DNA of 64,000 nt from Serratia marcescens (GCF_006715005.1 NZ_VFMJ01000001.1:1736001-1800000); one strand, 5' to 3'; counted from the first letter of the stretch, positions 44,490-54,636 are shown. Numbers and translations: made by a program. The notes: generated from the sequence alone by a model not told the origin.

Positions 44490-45252
44490 GCGCGCCGCCT
44501 CCCAGATAGGCCTGAATGACCGCCGGTTCACGCCGAACCTGCGCCGGTTCGCCTTCGGCAATCGCTTTGCCGTAGTCCAGCACCGTCAGACGATCGCACA
44601 GGCCCATGACCAGTTTGACGTCGTGTTCGATCAACAGCAGCGTTTTGCCGCTGTCTCGGATGCGCAGCAGCAGCTCGCGTAGCGCCACTTTTTCTCCGGC
44701 GTTCATGCCGGCCGCCGGTTCGTCCAGCGCCAGCAGCCGGGGCTCGGTCGCCAGCGCGCGGGCGATCTCCAGGCGGCGCTGGTGACCGTAGGCGAGATCC
44801 CCGGCGCGGTAATGGGCGAATTGGCCGATGCCGACATACTCCAGCAGCGTATGGGCCTTGTCGCGCACCGCCTGTTCCTCCTCCCTGGCGCGGCGGTGGC
44901 GGGCGATCGCCGCCCACAGACCGTTGCGGGTGCGTACGTGACAGCCGACCATCACGTTTTCCAGCACGCTCATTTCGTTGAACAGCCGCAGGTTCTGGAA
45001 GGTGCGGGCGATGCCGGCCTGCGCCACTTTATCGATCGCCTGGGGCCTGTAGCGCTGGCCCGACAGGCGAAATTCGCCCTCGTCGGCACGGTACAGGCCG
45101 GTGATCAGATTGAAGCAGGTGGTTTTACCGGCGCCATTCGGCCCGATCAGGCCATAGATCTCCCCCTGGCGGATGCTCATGCTGACGTCATCCACCGCCG
45201 TCAGGCCGCCGAAGCGTTTGCTGACGTGGTGTAAAGCGAGCAGCGGCGTCAT
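44482..45252 (-). CDS. livG: ABC transporter ATP-binding protein, LivG type
   Basis: 256-aa ATPase. It starts MTPLLALHHVSKRFGGLTAV; Walker A GPNGAGKTTCFN, IARTFQNLRLF, signature AYGHQRRLEIARALA (LSYGxQR form usual for LivG), Walker B LLALDEPAAGMN and LLLIEHDVKLVM are present. It overlaps the LivM-type gene by 4 bp (ATGA) and the LivF-type gene by 8 bp. The long in-frame extension upstream of 45252 runs antiframe through livM and is not coding. Confidence 0.92.
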   Translation of the reverse strand: MTPLLALHHVSKRFGGLTAVDDVSMSIRQGEIYGLIGPNGAGKTTCFNLITGLYRADEGEFRLSGQRYRPQAIDKVAQAGIARTFQNLRLFNEMSVLENVMVGCHVRTRNGLWAAIARHRRAREEEQAVRDKAHTLLEYVGIGQFAHYRAGDLAYGHQRRLEIARALATEPRLLALDEPAAGMNAGEKVALRELLLRIRDSGKTLLLIEHDVKLVMGLCDRLTVLDYGKAIAEGEPAQVRREPAVIQAYLGGGAHV

Positions 45253-46361
45253 GCTGCGTTCCCTCTTAGGTGGCGGGCCGGCCACAGGCCCGCCGGGCGA
45301 TACAGCATCACCAGGATCAGCGCCAGGCCGTAAAACAGTTGGCGGATAATTTCCGGATCGATCAGCACCTGGCCGAACAGCGCCTGCTGCAGCGGCCCCA
45401 TGCTGCTGCGCAGCAGCTCCGGCAGGGCGGCCAACAGCAGCGCGCCCAGGATCACGCCGGGGATGTGCCCCATGCCGCCGAGTACCACCATCGCCAGTAC
45501 GGCGATCGACTCTTGCAGGGTGAACGATTCCGGCGACACGAAGCCCTGAAACGCGGCGAACAGCGCGCCGGCCACGCCGCCGAAGGTGGCGCCGATAGCA
45601 AAGGCCAGCAGCTTGAAGTTGCGGGTGTTGATGCCCATCGCCCGCGCGGCGTCCTCGTCTTCGCGGATCGCCGTCCACGCGCGGCCAATGCGCGAGTTTT
45701 GCAGCCGCAGGCTGATAAACAGGATCGCCAGCAGCAGCGCGGCGAACAGGTAGTAATAGAGGTACAGGCCGGAGAAACGCACGCCGAACCACTCATGCAT
45801 GCCGGAAAACTTCAGGCCGAACAGGCTGACCGGGTCGATGCCGGAAATGCCTTTGGGGCCGTTGGTGAGGTTGACCGGGCGGTCGAGATTGCGCATCAAA
45901 ATACGCACGATCTCGCCGAAACCCAGCGTGACGATCGCCAGGTAGTCGCCGCGCAGCCGCAGCGTCGGCGCGCCGAGCAGAATGCCGCACGCCGCCGCCA
46001 GCAGCGCAGCCAGTGGGATCAGCCACAGCATCGACAGGTGCAGCCCGTCGGGGAACCACTGCAGCAGCAGCGGGAACTGCTGCGTCAGATGCGGTGACGA
46101 CAGCAGCGCGGCCAGATAGGCGCCAACGGCGTAAAAAGCGATAAAGCCCATGTCCAGCAACCCGGTCATGCCCACCACGATGTTCAGCCCGAGCGCCAGC
46201 ATCAGATACAGCAGGGCGAAGTCGACGACGCGCACCCAGTAGTTGCCGCCGGCGGCGCCCGCGACCCAGGGCGCCAGCATCAGGGCGAGAATGAACAGCG
46301 TCAGCCCCAGCCTGGCGCGCCGCGGCGTGGCCAGGGGAAGCGTGGAAGTTAAAACGGTCAT
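45249..46361 (-). CDS. livM: ABC transporter permease, LivM type
   Basis: 370-aa inner-membrane permease with about nine to ten hydrophobic helices. GLNIVVGMTGLLDMGFIAFYAVGAYLAALL is the LivM signature, followed by LRGDYLAIVTLGFGEIVRILMRN and AIREDEDAARAMGINTRNFKLLAFAIGATFGGVAGALFA. The ATG at 46361 is preferred; an ATG 27 bp earlier overlaps the LivH-type gene end region without a better ribosome-binding site. The gap to the LivH-type stop is 10 bp. Confidence 0.9.
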   Translation of the reverse strand: MTVLTSTLPLATPRRARLGLTLFILALMLAPWVAGAAGGNYWVRVVDFALLYLMLALGLNIVVGMTGLLDMGFIAFYAVGAYLAALLSSPHLTQQFPLLLQWFPDGLHLSMLWLIPLAALLAAACGILLGAPTLRLRGDYLAIVTLGFGEIVRILMRNLDRPVNLTNGPKGISGIDPVSLFGLKFSGMHEWFGVRFSGLYLYYYLFAALLLAILFISLRLQNSRIGRAWTAIREDEDAARAMGINTRNFKLLAFAIGATFGGVAGALFAAFQGFVSPESFTLQESIAVLAMVVLGGMGHIPGVILGALLLAALPELLRSSMGPLQQALFGQVLIDPEIIRQLFYGLALILVMLYRPAGLWPARHLRGNAA

Positions 46362-46371
46362 CGTGATGTCC

Positions 46372-47322
46372 TTATGCGCGCGTGGCAATGCGTTCGCCCA
46401 ACAGCCCGGAGGGGCGGAAGACCAGTACGGCGATCAGCACCAGAAATGCGAACACATCCTGGTAGTTGCTGCCGAATACGCCGCCGGTCAGCTCGCCGAG
46501 ATAGCCGGTGCCCAGCGACTCGAACAGCCCCAGCAGCAAACCGCCGAGCATCGCGCCGCGCAGATTGCCGATGCCGCCGAGCACGGCCGCGGTAAACGCC
46601 TTGATGCCGGGCAAAAAGCCCATCGAGAAACCGGCGTTGCCGTAATTGCTGGCCATCATGATGCCGGCCACCGCCGCCAGCGCGCCGCCGAGCGCAAAGG
46701 TCAGAACGATGATGCGGTCAGGACTGATGCCCATCAGGCCGGCGACCTGCGGGTTTTCCGCCGTGGCGCGCATGGCGCGGCCGAAACGGCTGTGTTCGAC
46801 CAGCAGCCAGAGGCCGGCCATGACCGCCACGGCCACCGCCAGCGTGACGATCGCGGTGCCGGTGATCACCGCCGGCGCATGTTCGGCGCTGCCTGCGGTC
46901 AGGGCGATGGGCGCCATCGGCAACAGCTGTGGAAACATCAGGGGATTGCGTGACCAGATCAGCATCGCCAGGGTTTGCAGCAGCAGCGAGACGCCGATGC
47001 CGCTGATCAGCGGGGCCAGGCGCGGTGCAGTCCGCAACCGGCGATAGGCCAGACGTTCGATCGCCATCGAGGTGATGGCGCAGACGGCCATGGCGAACAG
47101 GGCCGCCAGCAGCAGCGTGGCGTAGGGCGGTAACGCGGGGAAATGATGTTGCAACACGCCGATCGCCGACAGCGCGCTGAGCGCCCCGACCATCAGCACG
47201 TCGCCGTGCGCGAAGTTGATGATGCGCAGGATGCCGTACACCATGGTGTAGCCGAGCGCGATCAGCGCATAGATGCTGCCGAGCATCAAACCGTTGACGG
47301 TTTGCTGTACCAGCGTATCCAT
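46372..47322 (-). CDS. livH: ABC transporter permease, LivH type
   Basis: 316-aa inner-membrane permease, first gene of the seven-gene operon. VNGLMLGSIYALIALGYTMVYGILRIINFAHGDVLMVGA is the classic LivH start; ENPQVAGLMGISPDRIIVLTFALGGALAAVAGIM and GIGNLRGAMLGGLLLGLFESLG follow. The start at 47322 has AGGGAG-type sequence upstream. The 169-bp AT-rich gap to the divergent LysR-type gene must hold both promoters. Confidence 0.92.
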   Translation of the reverse strand: MDTLVQQTVNGLMLGSIYALIALGYTMVYGILRIINFAHGDVLMVGALSALSAIGVLQHHFPALPPYATLLLAALFAMAVCAITSMAIERLAYRRLRTAPRLAPLISGIGVSLLLQTLAMLIWSRNPLMFPQLLPMAPIALTAGSAEHAPAVITGTAIVTLAVAVAVMAGLWLLVEHSRFGRAMRATAENPQVAGLMGISPDRIIVLTFALGGALAAVAGIMMASNYGNAGFSMGFLPGIKAFTAAVLGGIGNLRGAMLGGLLLGLFESLGTGYLGELTGGVFGSNYQDVFAFLVLIAVLVFRPSGLLGERIATRA

Positions 47323-47491
47323 AGGGAGAGTCCGGAGATAATGAGTCAGGAGGCTCACAGTAGAGAATTTAAAAAAATTGTAAAATACGGAAAAATACTT
47401 TCTTATACAAAAAACGAGTGATTTTAATGCTTTGATTTTTATGTATATTAAATAAATCCTTCTTCCAGATTTTCCATAAAACAATCGATAT

Positions 47492-48421
47492 ATGAAAAAA
47501 ACAGAACAGTACGAAGAGCCGCTACCGACGTTGCCGAACGATCCGCCGCTGCGCGCCGTGCGCGCGTTCGAGGCCATCGCGCGCCTGGGCAGCATCAGCG
47601 CAGCGGCAAAGGAGCTGATGATTTCGCCTTCGGCGGTCAGCCATCAGCTGAAAACGCTGGAGGCATTCTTGCAGATGCCGTTGACCGAAAGGCAGGGGCG
47701 TCATCTGGTGCTGCGCAGCGAGGGGCGAGAATATTACCGCTCGATCCGCTCGGCGTTTAACGTGCTGCGCCAGGCGACCGAACACGTGCGCGAGCAGTCC
47801 GCATCGCGGCAGGTCACCATCAGCCTGATCCCGCTGTTCGGCATGGGCTGGTTCATTCCGCGGCTGCGTGGCTTTTTGCGCGAAAATCCGGATATCGACA
47901 TCAATGTGGTTTACGCCAACCACCGCAATTACCTGAGCGACGCCGCCGATCTGTCGATCCGCTTCGGGGTTGGGCAGTGGACCGGTTATCGCAGCGAAAA
48001 GCTGATGTCTGGCCAAATGGTGCCGGTGTGCAGCCGGGCATTCAGTAAACTGCACGGTTTGCTGGATACGCCGGATCAGCTGGCGACGCTGCCGCTGCTG
48101 CACGACGAGGAGCGTAATACCTGGATGCAATGGTTTCAGCTGGCCGGCGTTAAACGCCCGCTGCGCAGCATCGGGCCGATGTTCGAAGACGGGTTGCTGA
48201 CGCTGGCGGCGGTGCAGGCGGGATTGGGGTGTGCCTTGATGCGCGAGCCGTTAATTGCCCAGTATCTTGAGAGCGGCGAGTTGATCAAAATGTTCGATCT
48301 GCCGATCGACGACGGCCGTGATTATTACCTGTGTGCTCGTCTGGATAGCGAACTGTCGCAGGAAGGCGAAAACCTGCGGCAGTGGCTGCGCCGCGAAGCC
48401 GATGGGCGCAGGCTCGCTTAA
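47492..48421 (+). CDS. LysR-family transcriptional regulator, GcvA-like
   Basis: 309-aa regulator. LRAVRAFEAIARLGSISAAAKELMISPSAVSHQLKTLEAFL is the LysR helix-turn-helix of the GcvA/AmpR-like subgroup, followed by the effector-binding domain (about 100-300; SLIPLFGMGWFIPRLRGFL, AADLSIRFGVGQWTGYRSEKLM). It is divergent from the liv-atc-like operon, so control of that operon is the obvious guess. Its stop codon overlaps the stop of the convergent ABC ATPase gene by 4 bp. Confidence 0.88.
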   Translation: MKKTEQYEEPLPTLPNDPPLRAVRAFEAIARLGSISAAAKELMISPSAVSHQLKTLEAFLQMPLTERQGRHLVLRSEGREYYRSIRSAFNVLRQATEHVREQSASRQVTISLIPLFGMGWFIPRLRGFLRENPDIDINVVYANHRNYLSDAADLSIRFGVGQWTGYRSEKLMSGQMVPVCSRAFSKLHGLLDTPDQLATLPLLHDEERNTWMQWFQLAGVKRPLRSIGPMFEDGLLTLAAVQAGLGCALMREPLIAQYLESGELIKMFDLPIDDGRDYYLCARLDSELSQEGENLRQWLRREADGRRLA

Positions 48422-49737
48422 AATTCGACGTCCTCCAGGCTGAAAAACGCCGTTTGATCGTTGTAGGAGAAGATCTCGGCGTAACGGCCCCAGTTGATTA
48501 CCGTATCCAGGGTCTCTTTGGCGGCGCTGTCAGACAGGGAATCCTCCAGCTCTTGCTCGAAACGCACGCGCGGCGCGCGGTGCCCCGGCCGTTCGTCCAA
48601 CACGTTTTTGATCAGCGCGGCCAGCGGCACATAGCGCAGCAGATGTTCCGCGAACAGCACTTTGCGCGCCTGAACGTCGCCGTCGGCGAAGGCGCGTGCC
48701 GGCGGCGTCAGGAAGATGTCGCCTTCGCGCACGTCGGCGAAGCCCAGCGACTGCAGCACTTCGGCAATGGGGAACAGCTCATCAACCTCCAGGTGCAGCG
48801 AGAGGGCGATCTCCGGCATGTCGGCGCGGCCGAAATAGGGCGCGGCGGCCAGCGTTTCGATCAGGCCGGCGATCAGGTTGGTGGAAACGTGCGGCAGCCA
48901 CGTTCCGAGCTTCAGCCCTTTCTTGACGGTGCCGTCAGTAGGGCGGGCGGTCATCTTGGCGTACACGTCGTCTACCAGGCGGCGGAACTGTGGATCCAGC
49001 CGGTTGCGCGGGTGGCTGAACGGCACCTTGATTTCGGCGATCACCCGGCCGGGGTTGGACGAAAGCAGCAGGATGCGATCGCACATGAAGACCGCTTCCT
49101 CGATGTTGTGCGTGACGATCAGCACTGACTTGATCGGCATTCGCCCCTCGGTCCACAGATCCAACAGGTCGGTACGCAGCGTTTCGGCGGTCAAGACGTC
49201 CAGCGCCGAGAACGGCTCATCCATCAGCAGCAGCGTCGGATCCACCACCAGCGCCCGGGCAAAGCCTACGCGCTGGCGCATGCCGCCGGAAAGCTCACGC
49301 GGGTAGGCGTTTTCGAAGCCGTCCAGGCCGATCAGATCGATAGCCGCCAGCGCCCGCTCACGCCGTTCGGCAGGGGCGACGCCCAGCGCCTCGAGCCCGG
49401 CCTCGACGTTTTGCAGCACTGTCAGCCAGGGGAACAGCGCGAAGGTTTGAAACACCATGGTGACGCCTTTGGCGGGGCCGTGCAACGGCTGCCCCAGATA
49501 GTTCACCACCCCGGCGGTGGGGGTGACCAGGCCGGCGATGATGCGCAGCAGCGTCGATTTACCCGAACCGGAACGGCCCAGCAACCCGACGATCTCGCCC
49601 GACCGCAGCGACAGATTGACCCCGTCGAGGATCAGCAGCTCGCCGTGTGCCTTGTCATAGCCATGGCTGACCGCGTTGACCGCTAAAATTTCCTCGCCGG
49701 GCGAGTGCGTCGCCTGCGTTGGGTGAAGGTCTGACAT
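48418..49737 (-). CDS. NitT/TauT-type ABC ATPase with C-terminal AAA-associated domain
   Basis: 439-aa ATPase. The N-terminal ABC domain (about 15-260) has Walker A GRSGSGKSTLL, MVFQTFALFPWLTVLQNVE, signature LSGGMRQRVGFARALV, Walker B LLLMDEPFSALD and VTHNIEEAVFM, typical of nitrate/sulfonate/taurine transporters. A further domain of about 150 residues (from about 285; LSLHLEVDELFPIAEVLQSLGFADV) corresponds to the AAA-associated C-terminal domain found on such ATPases. The partner permease gene is 12 bp upstream. No periplasmic binding-protein gene is in the locus. Confidence 0.87.
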   Translation of the reverse strand: MSDLHPTQATHSPGEEILAVNAVSHGYDKAHGELLILDGVNLSLRSGEIVGLLGRSGSGKSTLLRIIAGLVTPTAGVVNYLGQPLHGPAKGVTMVFQTFALFPWLTVLQNVEAGLEALGVAPAERRERALAAIDLIGLDGFENAYPRELSGGMRQRVGFARALVVDPTLLLMDEPFSALDVLTAETLRTDLLDLWTEGRMPIKSVLIVTHNIEEAVFMCDRILLLSSNPGRVIAEIKVPFSHPRNRLDPQFRRLVDDVYAKMTARPTDGTVKKGLKLGTWLPHVSTNLIAGLIETLAAAPYFGRADMPEIALSLHLEVDELFPIAEVLQSLGFADVREGDIFLTPPARAFADGDVQARKVLFAEHLLRYVPLAALIKNVLDERPGHRAPRVRFEQELEDSLSDSAAKETLDTVINWGRYAEIFSYNDQTAFFSLEDVEF

Positions 49738-49749
49738 CTGAACGGCTCC

Positions 49750-51489
49750 TTAATCGATGCGGAAGCGGGATTCGGCGTAGGCGTAAAGCGGCCGCCACAG
49801 CAGACGGTTGAACAGCGTGACGAACAGAGACATCACGGCGATGCCCAAAATGATCTTGGGGAAATCGCCGGCGGCGGTGGTTTCGGCGATGTAGGCGCCC
49901 AGCCCATGCGCCTTCACCTGGGTGCTGCCCCATTGCACGAACTCCGCCACGATGCTGGCGTTCCAGGCGCCGCCCGACGCGGTGATGGCGCCGGTGATGT
50001 AATAGGGGAAGATGCCCGGCAGCATCACCTGGCGCCACCATTGCCAACCGCGAATGTGAAAATTGGCGGCGGCCTCGCGGTAGTCGTTGGGCAACGCGGT
50101 GGCACCGGCCACCACGTTGAACAGAATGTACCACTGGGTGCCCAACACGATCAGCGGCGACAGCCAGACATCGGGGTTCAGCCGGAAGTGGACGATGGTG
50201 ATGACGAACACCGGGAACAGCAGGTTGGCCGGGAACGCGGCCAGAAACTGGGCGATCGGCTGGATTTTCCCGGCCAGCGTCGGGCGCAGGCCGATCAGTA
50301 CCCCGAGCGGCACCCAGATCAGCGACGACAGGGCGATCAGCACCGTCACGCGCAGCAGCGTGATCAGCCCAAGCACCATCACATGGCCCACGTCATTGAG
50401 CGTCACGCCGGTCTGCACATAGAGAATGACGCGCCAGGCGATCGCCAGCGTCAGCAGGATGACGATGGCGCTCCAACACCGATCGATCACGCGTGAACGT
50501 CGCCGCCGTTGGGCGCTATTGCCGTGGCGCGGCGAGCGGGCGGGCAGGCTCAGTTTCAGGCGCGCGGTTTTGGCCAGCAGCACGCCCAGCGGGGTCAGCA
50601 GCAGGTGGATCAGGCGCGTGCGGCGCATCAGGTTCAACAGCCAGGAGGTCGGGGCGCTCGCCGAGCGGGTGGTTTCCATGCGGAATTTGTCCGCCCATGC
50701 CACCAATGGCCGGAACAGCAGCTGATCGTAGGCCAGGATCACCACCGTCATGGTGAGCAGTACCCAGCCGATCGCAGGCAGATCCTTGCTGAGGATCGCC
50801 TGCGCGAGATAAGCGCCGATGCCCGGCAGCGTAAAGGTGTTGTTGCCGACGGTGATCGCTTCCGACGCCACGATAAAGAACCAGCCGCCGGACATCGACA
50901 TCATCATGTTCCAAATCAGCCCCGGCATGGCGAATGGCGCATCCAGCTTCCAGAAACGTTGCCACGGACTCAGATGGAAGCCGCGCGCCACTTCTTGCAG
51001 ATCGCGCGGCACGGTGCGCAGCGACTGGTAGAAACTGAAGGTCATATTCCACGCCTGGCTGGTGAAGATGGCGAACATCGCCGCCAGCTCGACCCCCAGC
51101 ACCCGGCCGGGGAACAGCGCGATGAAAAAGGTGACGGTGAAGGAGATGTAGCCGAGTACCGGCACCGACTGCAGGATGTCGAGGATTGGCACCAGCACCT
51201 TTTCGGCGCGCCGGCTCTTGGCCGCCAGGGTGCCGTAGACCAGCGAAAACGCCAGCGAGGCCGCCATGGCCACCAGCATGCGCAGCGTGGTGCGCAGGGC
51301 GTATTCCGGCAGGTTGGCGGGATCGAGCGATATTGCCTGCGTTTTCAGCGTGACGATCGGCTGCAGGGTTTGGTGCAGGCCGATGGCCATCATGGCGATC
51401 AGGCCGATGATCAGCGGAAAGGCGATGACGTCCCAGCCGTTGGGCAGCAGGCGCCGGGCGGAAACATGGGTGTTGAGCCGGACGTTCAT
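49750..51489 (-). CDS. Double-domain ABC transporter permease (NitT/TauT type)
   Basis: 579-aa inner-membrane protein with two fused permease units. The first spans about residues 80-290 (EKVLVPILDILQSVPVLGYISF; EAA-like loop VPRDLQEVARGFHLSPWQRFWKL). The second spans about 365-560 (IGLRPTLAGKIQPIAQFLAAFPANLLFP; LPNDYREAAANFHIRGWQWWRQV). Each has its own EAA loop, so one polypeptide may form the whole channel. With the ATPase it makes a two-gene system without binding protein; the substrate is unknown. Confidence 0.85.
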   Translation of the reverse strand: MNVRLNTHVSARRLLPNGWDVIAFPLIIGLIAMMAIGLHQTLQPIVTLKTQAISLDPANLPEYALRTTLRMLVAMAASLAFSLVYGTLAAKSRRAEKVLVPILDILQSVPVLGYISFTVTFFIALFPGRVLGVELAAMFAIFTSQAWNMTFSFYQSLRTVPRDLQEVARGFHLSPWQRFWKLDAPFAMPGLIWNMMMSMSGGWFFIVASEAITVGNNTFTLPGIGAYLAQAILSKDLPAIGWVLLTMTVVILAYDQLLFRPLVAWADKFRMETTRSASAPTSWLLNLMRRTRLIHLLLTPLGVLLAKTARLKLSLPARSPRHGNSAQRRRRSRVIDRCWSAIVILLTLAIAWRVILYVQTGVTLNDVGHVMVLGLITLLRVTVLIALSSLIWVPLGVLIGLRPTLAGKIQPIAQFLAAFPANLLFPVFVITIVHFRLNPDVWLSPLIVLGTQWYILFNVVAGATALPNDYREAAANFHIRGWQWWRQVMLPGIFPYYITGAITASGGAWNASIVAEFVQWGSTQVKAHGLGAYIAETTAAGDFPKIILGIAVMSLFVTLFNRLLWRPLYAYAESRFRID

Positions 51490-51729
51490 TTCACTTCTCC
51501 CACGGCGGGCGCAAACAAGAAAGTGACAATCGCATAAGGACTATAGACCATCCGGCGCGGGCGATTCTAAACCGTTGCTCACCGGCGGCGGTTTCTGTGC
51601 CGCAAACGGGCGATACTGTAACCCGTGAAGATGACGGTTAAGTTATGCTTATCGCTGCCGAGCGAGTGGCGCGGCGGCAATAAAGTGACAATAATTCCAA
51701 CTCACTGTGCAAGGCTAAGGAGCAAGCAG
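51490..51729. other. Divergent intergenic region between the double permease gene and kup (240 bp)
   Basis: Must contain promoters for both divergent units. An in-frame extension of kup back to 51625 is open but has no better start. No operator or structure was noticed. Confidence 0.5.
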
Positions 51730-53610
51730 ATGTCTGTCGGCAATGATACGGAAACCTCGAACAAGACCGGCTTGGCGCCGTTGGCGTTGGGCGCATTGGG
51801 CGTGGTGTTCGGCGATATCGGCACCAGCCCGTTGTACACCCTGAAAACCGTGCTGTTTCTCTCCGGCGATGCGCCTTCTGCGCCGGTGATCCTTGGCCTG
51901 CTGTCGCTAATTTTCTGGACGCTGGTGATTGTCACTTCGCTCAAATATGCCATGTTCGCCATGCGCATCGGCAACCGGGGCGAGGGCGGCATCATGGCGC
52001 TGATGTCGCTGCTGGTCAGCAGACGAAAATCCCGGCCGCTGGTGTTGTTCGCCGGCCTGTTCGGTGCAGCGTTGATCTACGGTGACGGCGCCATCACGCC
52101 GGCCATCTCGGTGCTCTCCGCCCTCGAGGGGTTGAACATCGTGCTGCCGGCGTCGCAGCCCTATATTCTGCCGGCGGCGGTGGTGATTTTACTCAGCCTG
52201 TTCGCCATTCAGCCACTGGGCACCGCGCGCATCGGCCGCGTGTTCGGGCCGATCATGGCGCTGTGGTTCCTGTCGATCGCCGCATTGGGCGTGTGGGGCA
52301 TCATCCAGCATCCGGCGGTGCTGCTGGCGCTGAACCCGCTGTACGGCATTCATTTCCTGTTCTCCAACGGACTGACCAGCTTCCTGGTGCTGGGCGGCGT
52401 GTTTCTGTGCGTCACCGGTGCCGAAGCGCTGTACGCCGACATGGGGCATTTCGGCAAACGGCCGATTTGGCTGGCCTGGTTCGGCATCGTTTTTCCCAGC
52501 CTGTTGCTTAACTACGCCGGCCAGGCTGCGCTGATCCTGAGCGGCGCCGACGTCACGCAGAACATCTTTTTCCGTCTATGCCCGCCGGCTTTGCTGATCC
52601 CACTGGTGATCCTGGCCACGCTGGCGACGATCATCGCCAGTCAGGCGATCATCAGCGGCGCGTTTTCGATGACCCGCCAGGCGATCCAGCTGGGGTGGCT
52701 GCCGCGGCTGCGGGTTAAACAAACCACTGAGGAAAGCTATGGGCAGATCTACATCGGCGCCATCAATTGGCTGCTGATGGTGGTGACGCTGTTCCTGACG
52801 GTGTTCTTCAAATCCTCGGACAATCTGGCTGCCGCCTACGGCATCGCCGTCTCGCTGACCATGATCATGACCACCGGCTTGCTGTTCGTGGCGATGCGCG
52901 AGGTGTGGCGCTGGGGATTGGTCGCCAGCCTGTTGGTGGCGGGGTGTTTCTTCGTGGTCGATCTGAGCTTCCTGACGGCCAACCTGACCAAGGTATTGCA
53001 GGGCGGTTACATCCCGCTGCTGCTGGCCGCCGCGGTCTATACCGTGATGCTGATCTGGCATCGCGGGGTGCTGGCGGCCGTGCGCACCCTCGGCGAGACG
53101 ACGGTGCCGATAGCGGATTTCCTGGCGAAAATCCAGCGTGAATCCGTACCGCGCGTGCCGGGCACCGCGGTCTTTCTCACCCGCAGCCTGCAGGGCACGC
53201 CGCCGGTAATGAAATGGCACGTCAAACGCAACGGTTCGCTGCACGCCAACGTGCTGGCGCTGACCATAGCCATTGTCAATGAACCGCGGGTATTGAATGC
53301 CGAGCGTCTGGTGATGCGCGAACTGGCGCCGGGGTTTTGGTGCGGCGTGGCCAGTTACGGCTTTATGGAGCGGCCGAATATCCCGCAGCTGCTGCAGCAC
53401 GTCGAGGCGCAAAAATGCGGCCTGAACTTCGACGAGGCGACTTACTATCTCGGCCATGAAACCGTAGTGCGCCGCGAGGCAAACGACCGGTTGCCGGCCT
53501 GGCAGCGCAACCTGTTCGCGCTGATGGTGCGCAACGGCATGCACGTCACGGATTATTATTACCTGCCCAGCGATCAGGTGGTGGAGATCAGCCGCCGGGT
53601 GCCGGTCTAG
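51730..53610 (+). CDS. kup: Potassium uptake protein, Kup family
   Basis: 626-aa KUP/HAK/KT-family potassium/proton symporter. About twelve membrane helices fill residues 15-460; GVVFGDIGTSPLYTLKTV is the family signature near the N-terminus, with EGGIMALMSL, YGDGAITPAISVLSALEG, GAEALYADMGHFGKRPIWLAWF and IASQAIISGAFSMTRQAIQLG following. A C-terminal cytoplasmic domain ends the protein. The sequence is noticeably diverged from E. coli Kup in the parts I can recall, so it may be a second, paralogous Kup. AAGGAG precedes the chosen ATG by 8 bp. Confidence 0.9.
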   Translation: MSVGNDTETSNKTGLAPLALGALGVVFGDIGTSPLYTLKTVLFLSGDAPSAPVILGLLSLIFWTLVIVTSLKYAMFAMRIGNRGEGGIMALMSLLVSRRKSRPLVLFAGLFGAALIYGDGAITPAISVLSALEGLNIVLPASQPYILPAAVVILLSLFAIQPLGTARIGRVFGPIMALWFLSIAALGVWGIIQHPAVLLALNPLYGIHFLFSNGLTSFLVLGGVFLCVTGAEALYADMGHFGKRPIWLAWFGIVFPSLLLNYAGQAALILSGADVTQNIFFRLCPPALLIPLVILATLATIIASQAIISGAFSMTRQAIQLGWLPRLRVKQTTEESYGQIYIGAINWLLMVVTLFLTVFFKSSDNLAAAYGIAVSLTMIMTTGLLFVAMREVWRWGLVASLLVAGCFFVVDLSFLTANLTKVLQGGYIPLLLAAAVYTVMLIWHRGVLAAVRTLGETTVPIADFLAKIQRESVPRVPGTAVFLTRSLQGTPPVMKWHVKRNGSLHANVLALTIAIVNEPRVLNAERLVMRELAPGFWCGVASYGFMERPNIPQLLQHVEAQKCGLNFDEATYYLGHETVVRREANDRLPAWQRNLFALMVRNGMHVTDYYYLPSDQVVEISRRVPV

Positions 53611-53635
53611 AAAGCGAAAAAGGCATCGCCGCAAT

Positions 53636-53651
53636 TGTGGCATGCCTCACA
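53636..53651 (+). promoter_or_regulatory. CRP-like site upstream of the yieK leader
   Basis: TGTGG-CATGCC-TCACA is one base from the CRP core TGTGA-N6-TCACA and is embedded in a longer near-palindrome (TTGTG...CACAA). It lies about 50 bp upstream of the antiterminator sequence, where a catabolite-controlled promoter is expected by analogy with bgl. Confidence 0.6.
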
Positions 53652-53699
53652 CAACGCGGATTGCATTTCATTCTTGGCCGCCATAACCTGACAAGAAAC

Positions 53700-54519
<820 letters not shown>

Positions 54520-54636
54520 GCCTTCATCCGGCGCGTTTCGCCTCAGAACCAACGGTCATAACCTGCAACCAAAGCGTCTTTCCCTGTGTCGCAGAATCAA
54601 GCTAGAGTGCGTTTTTCATGCACCAGAGGAATTCCG

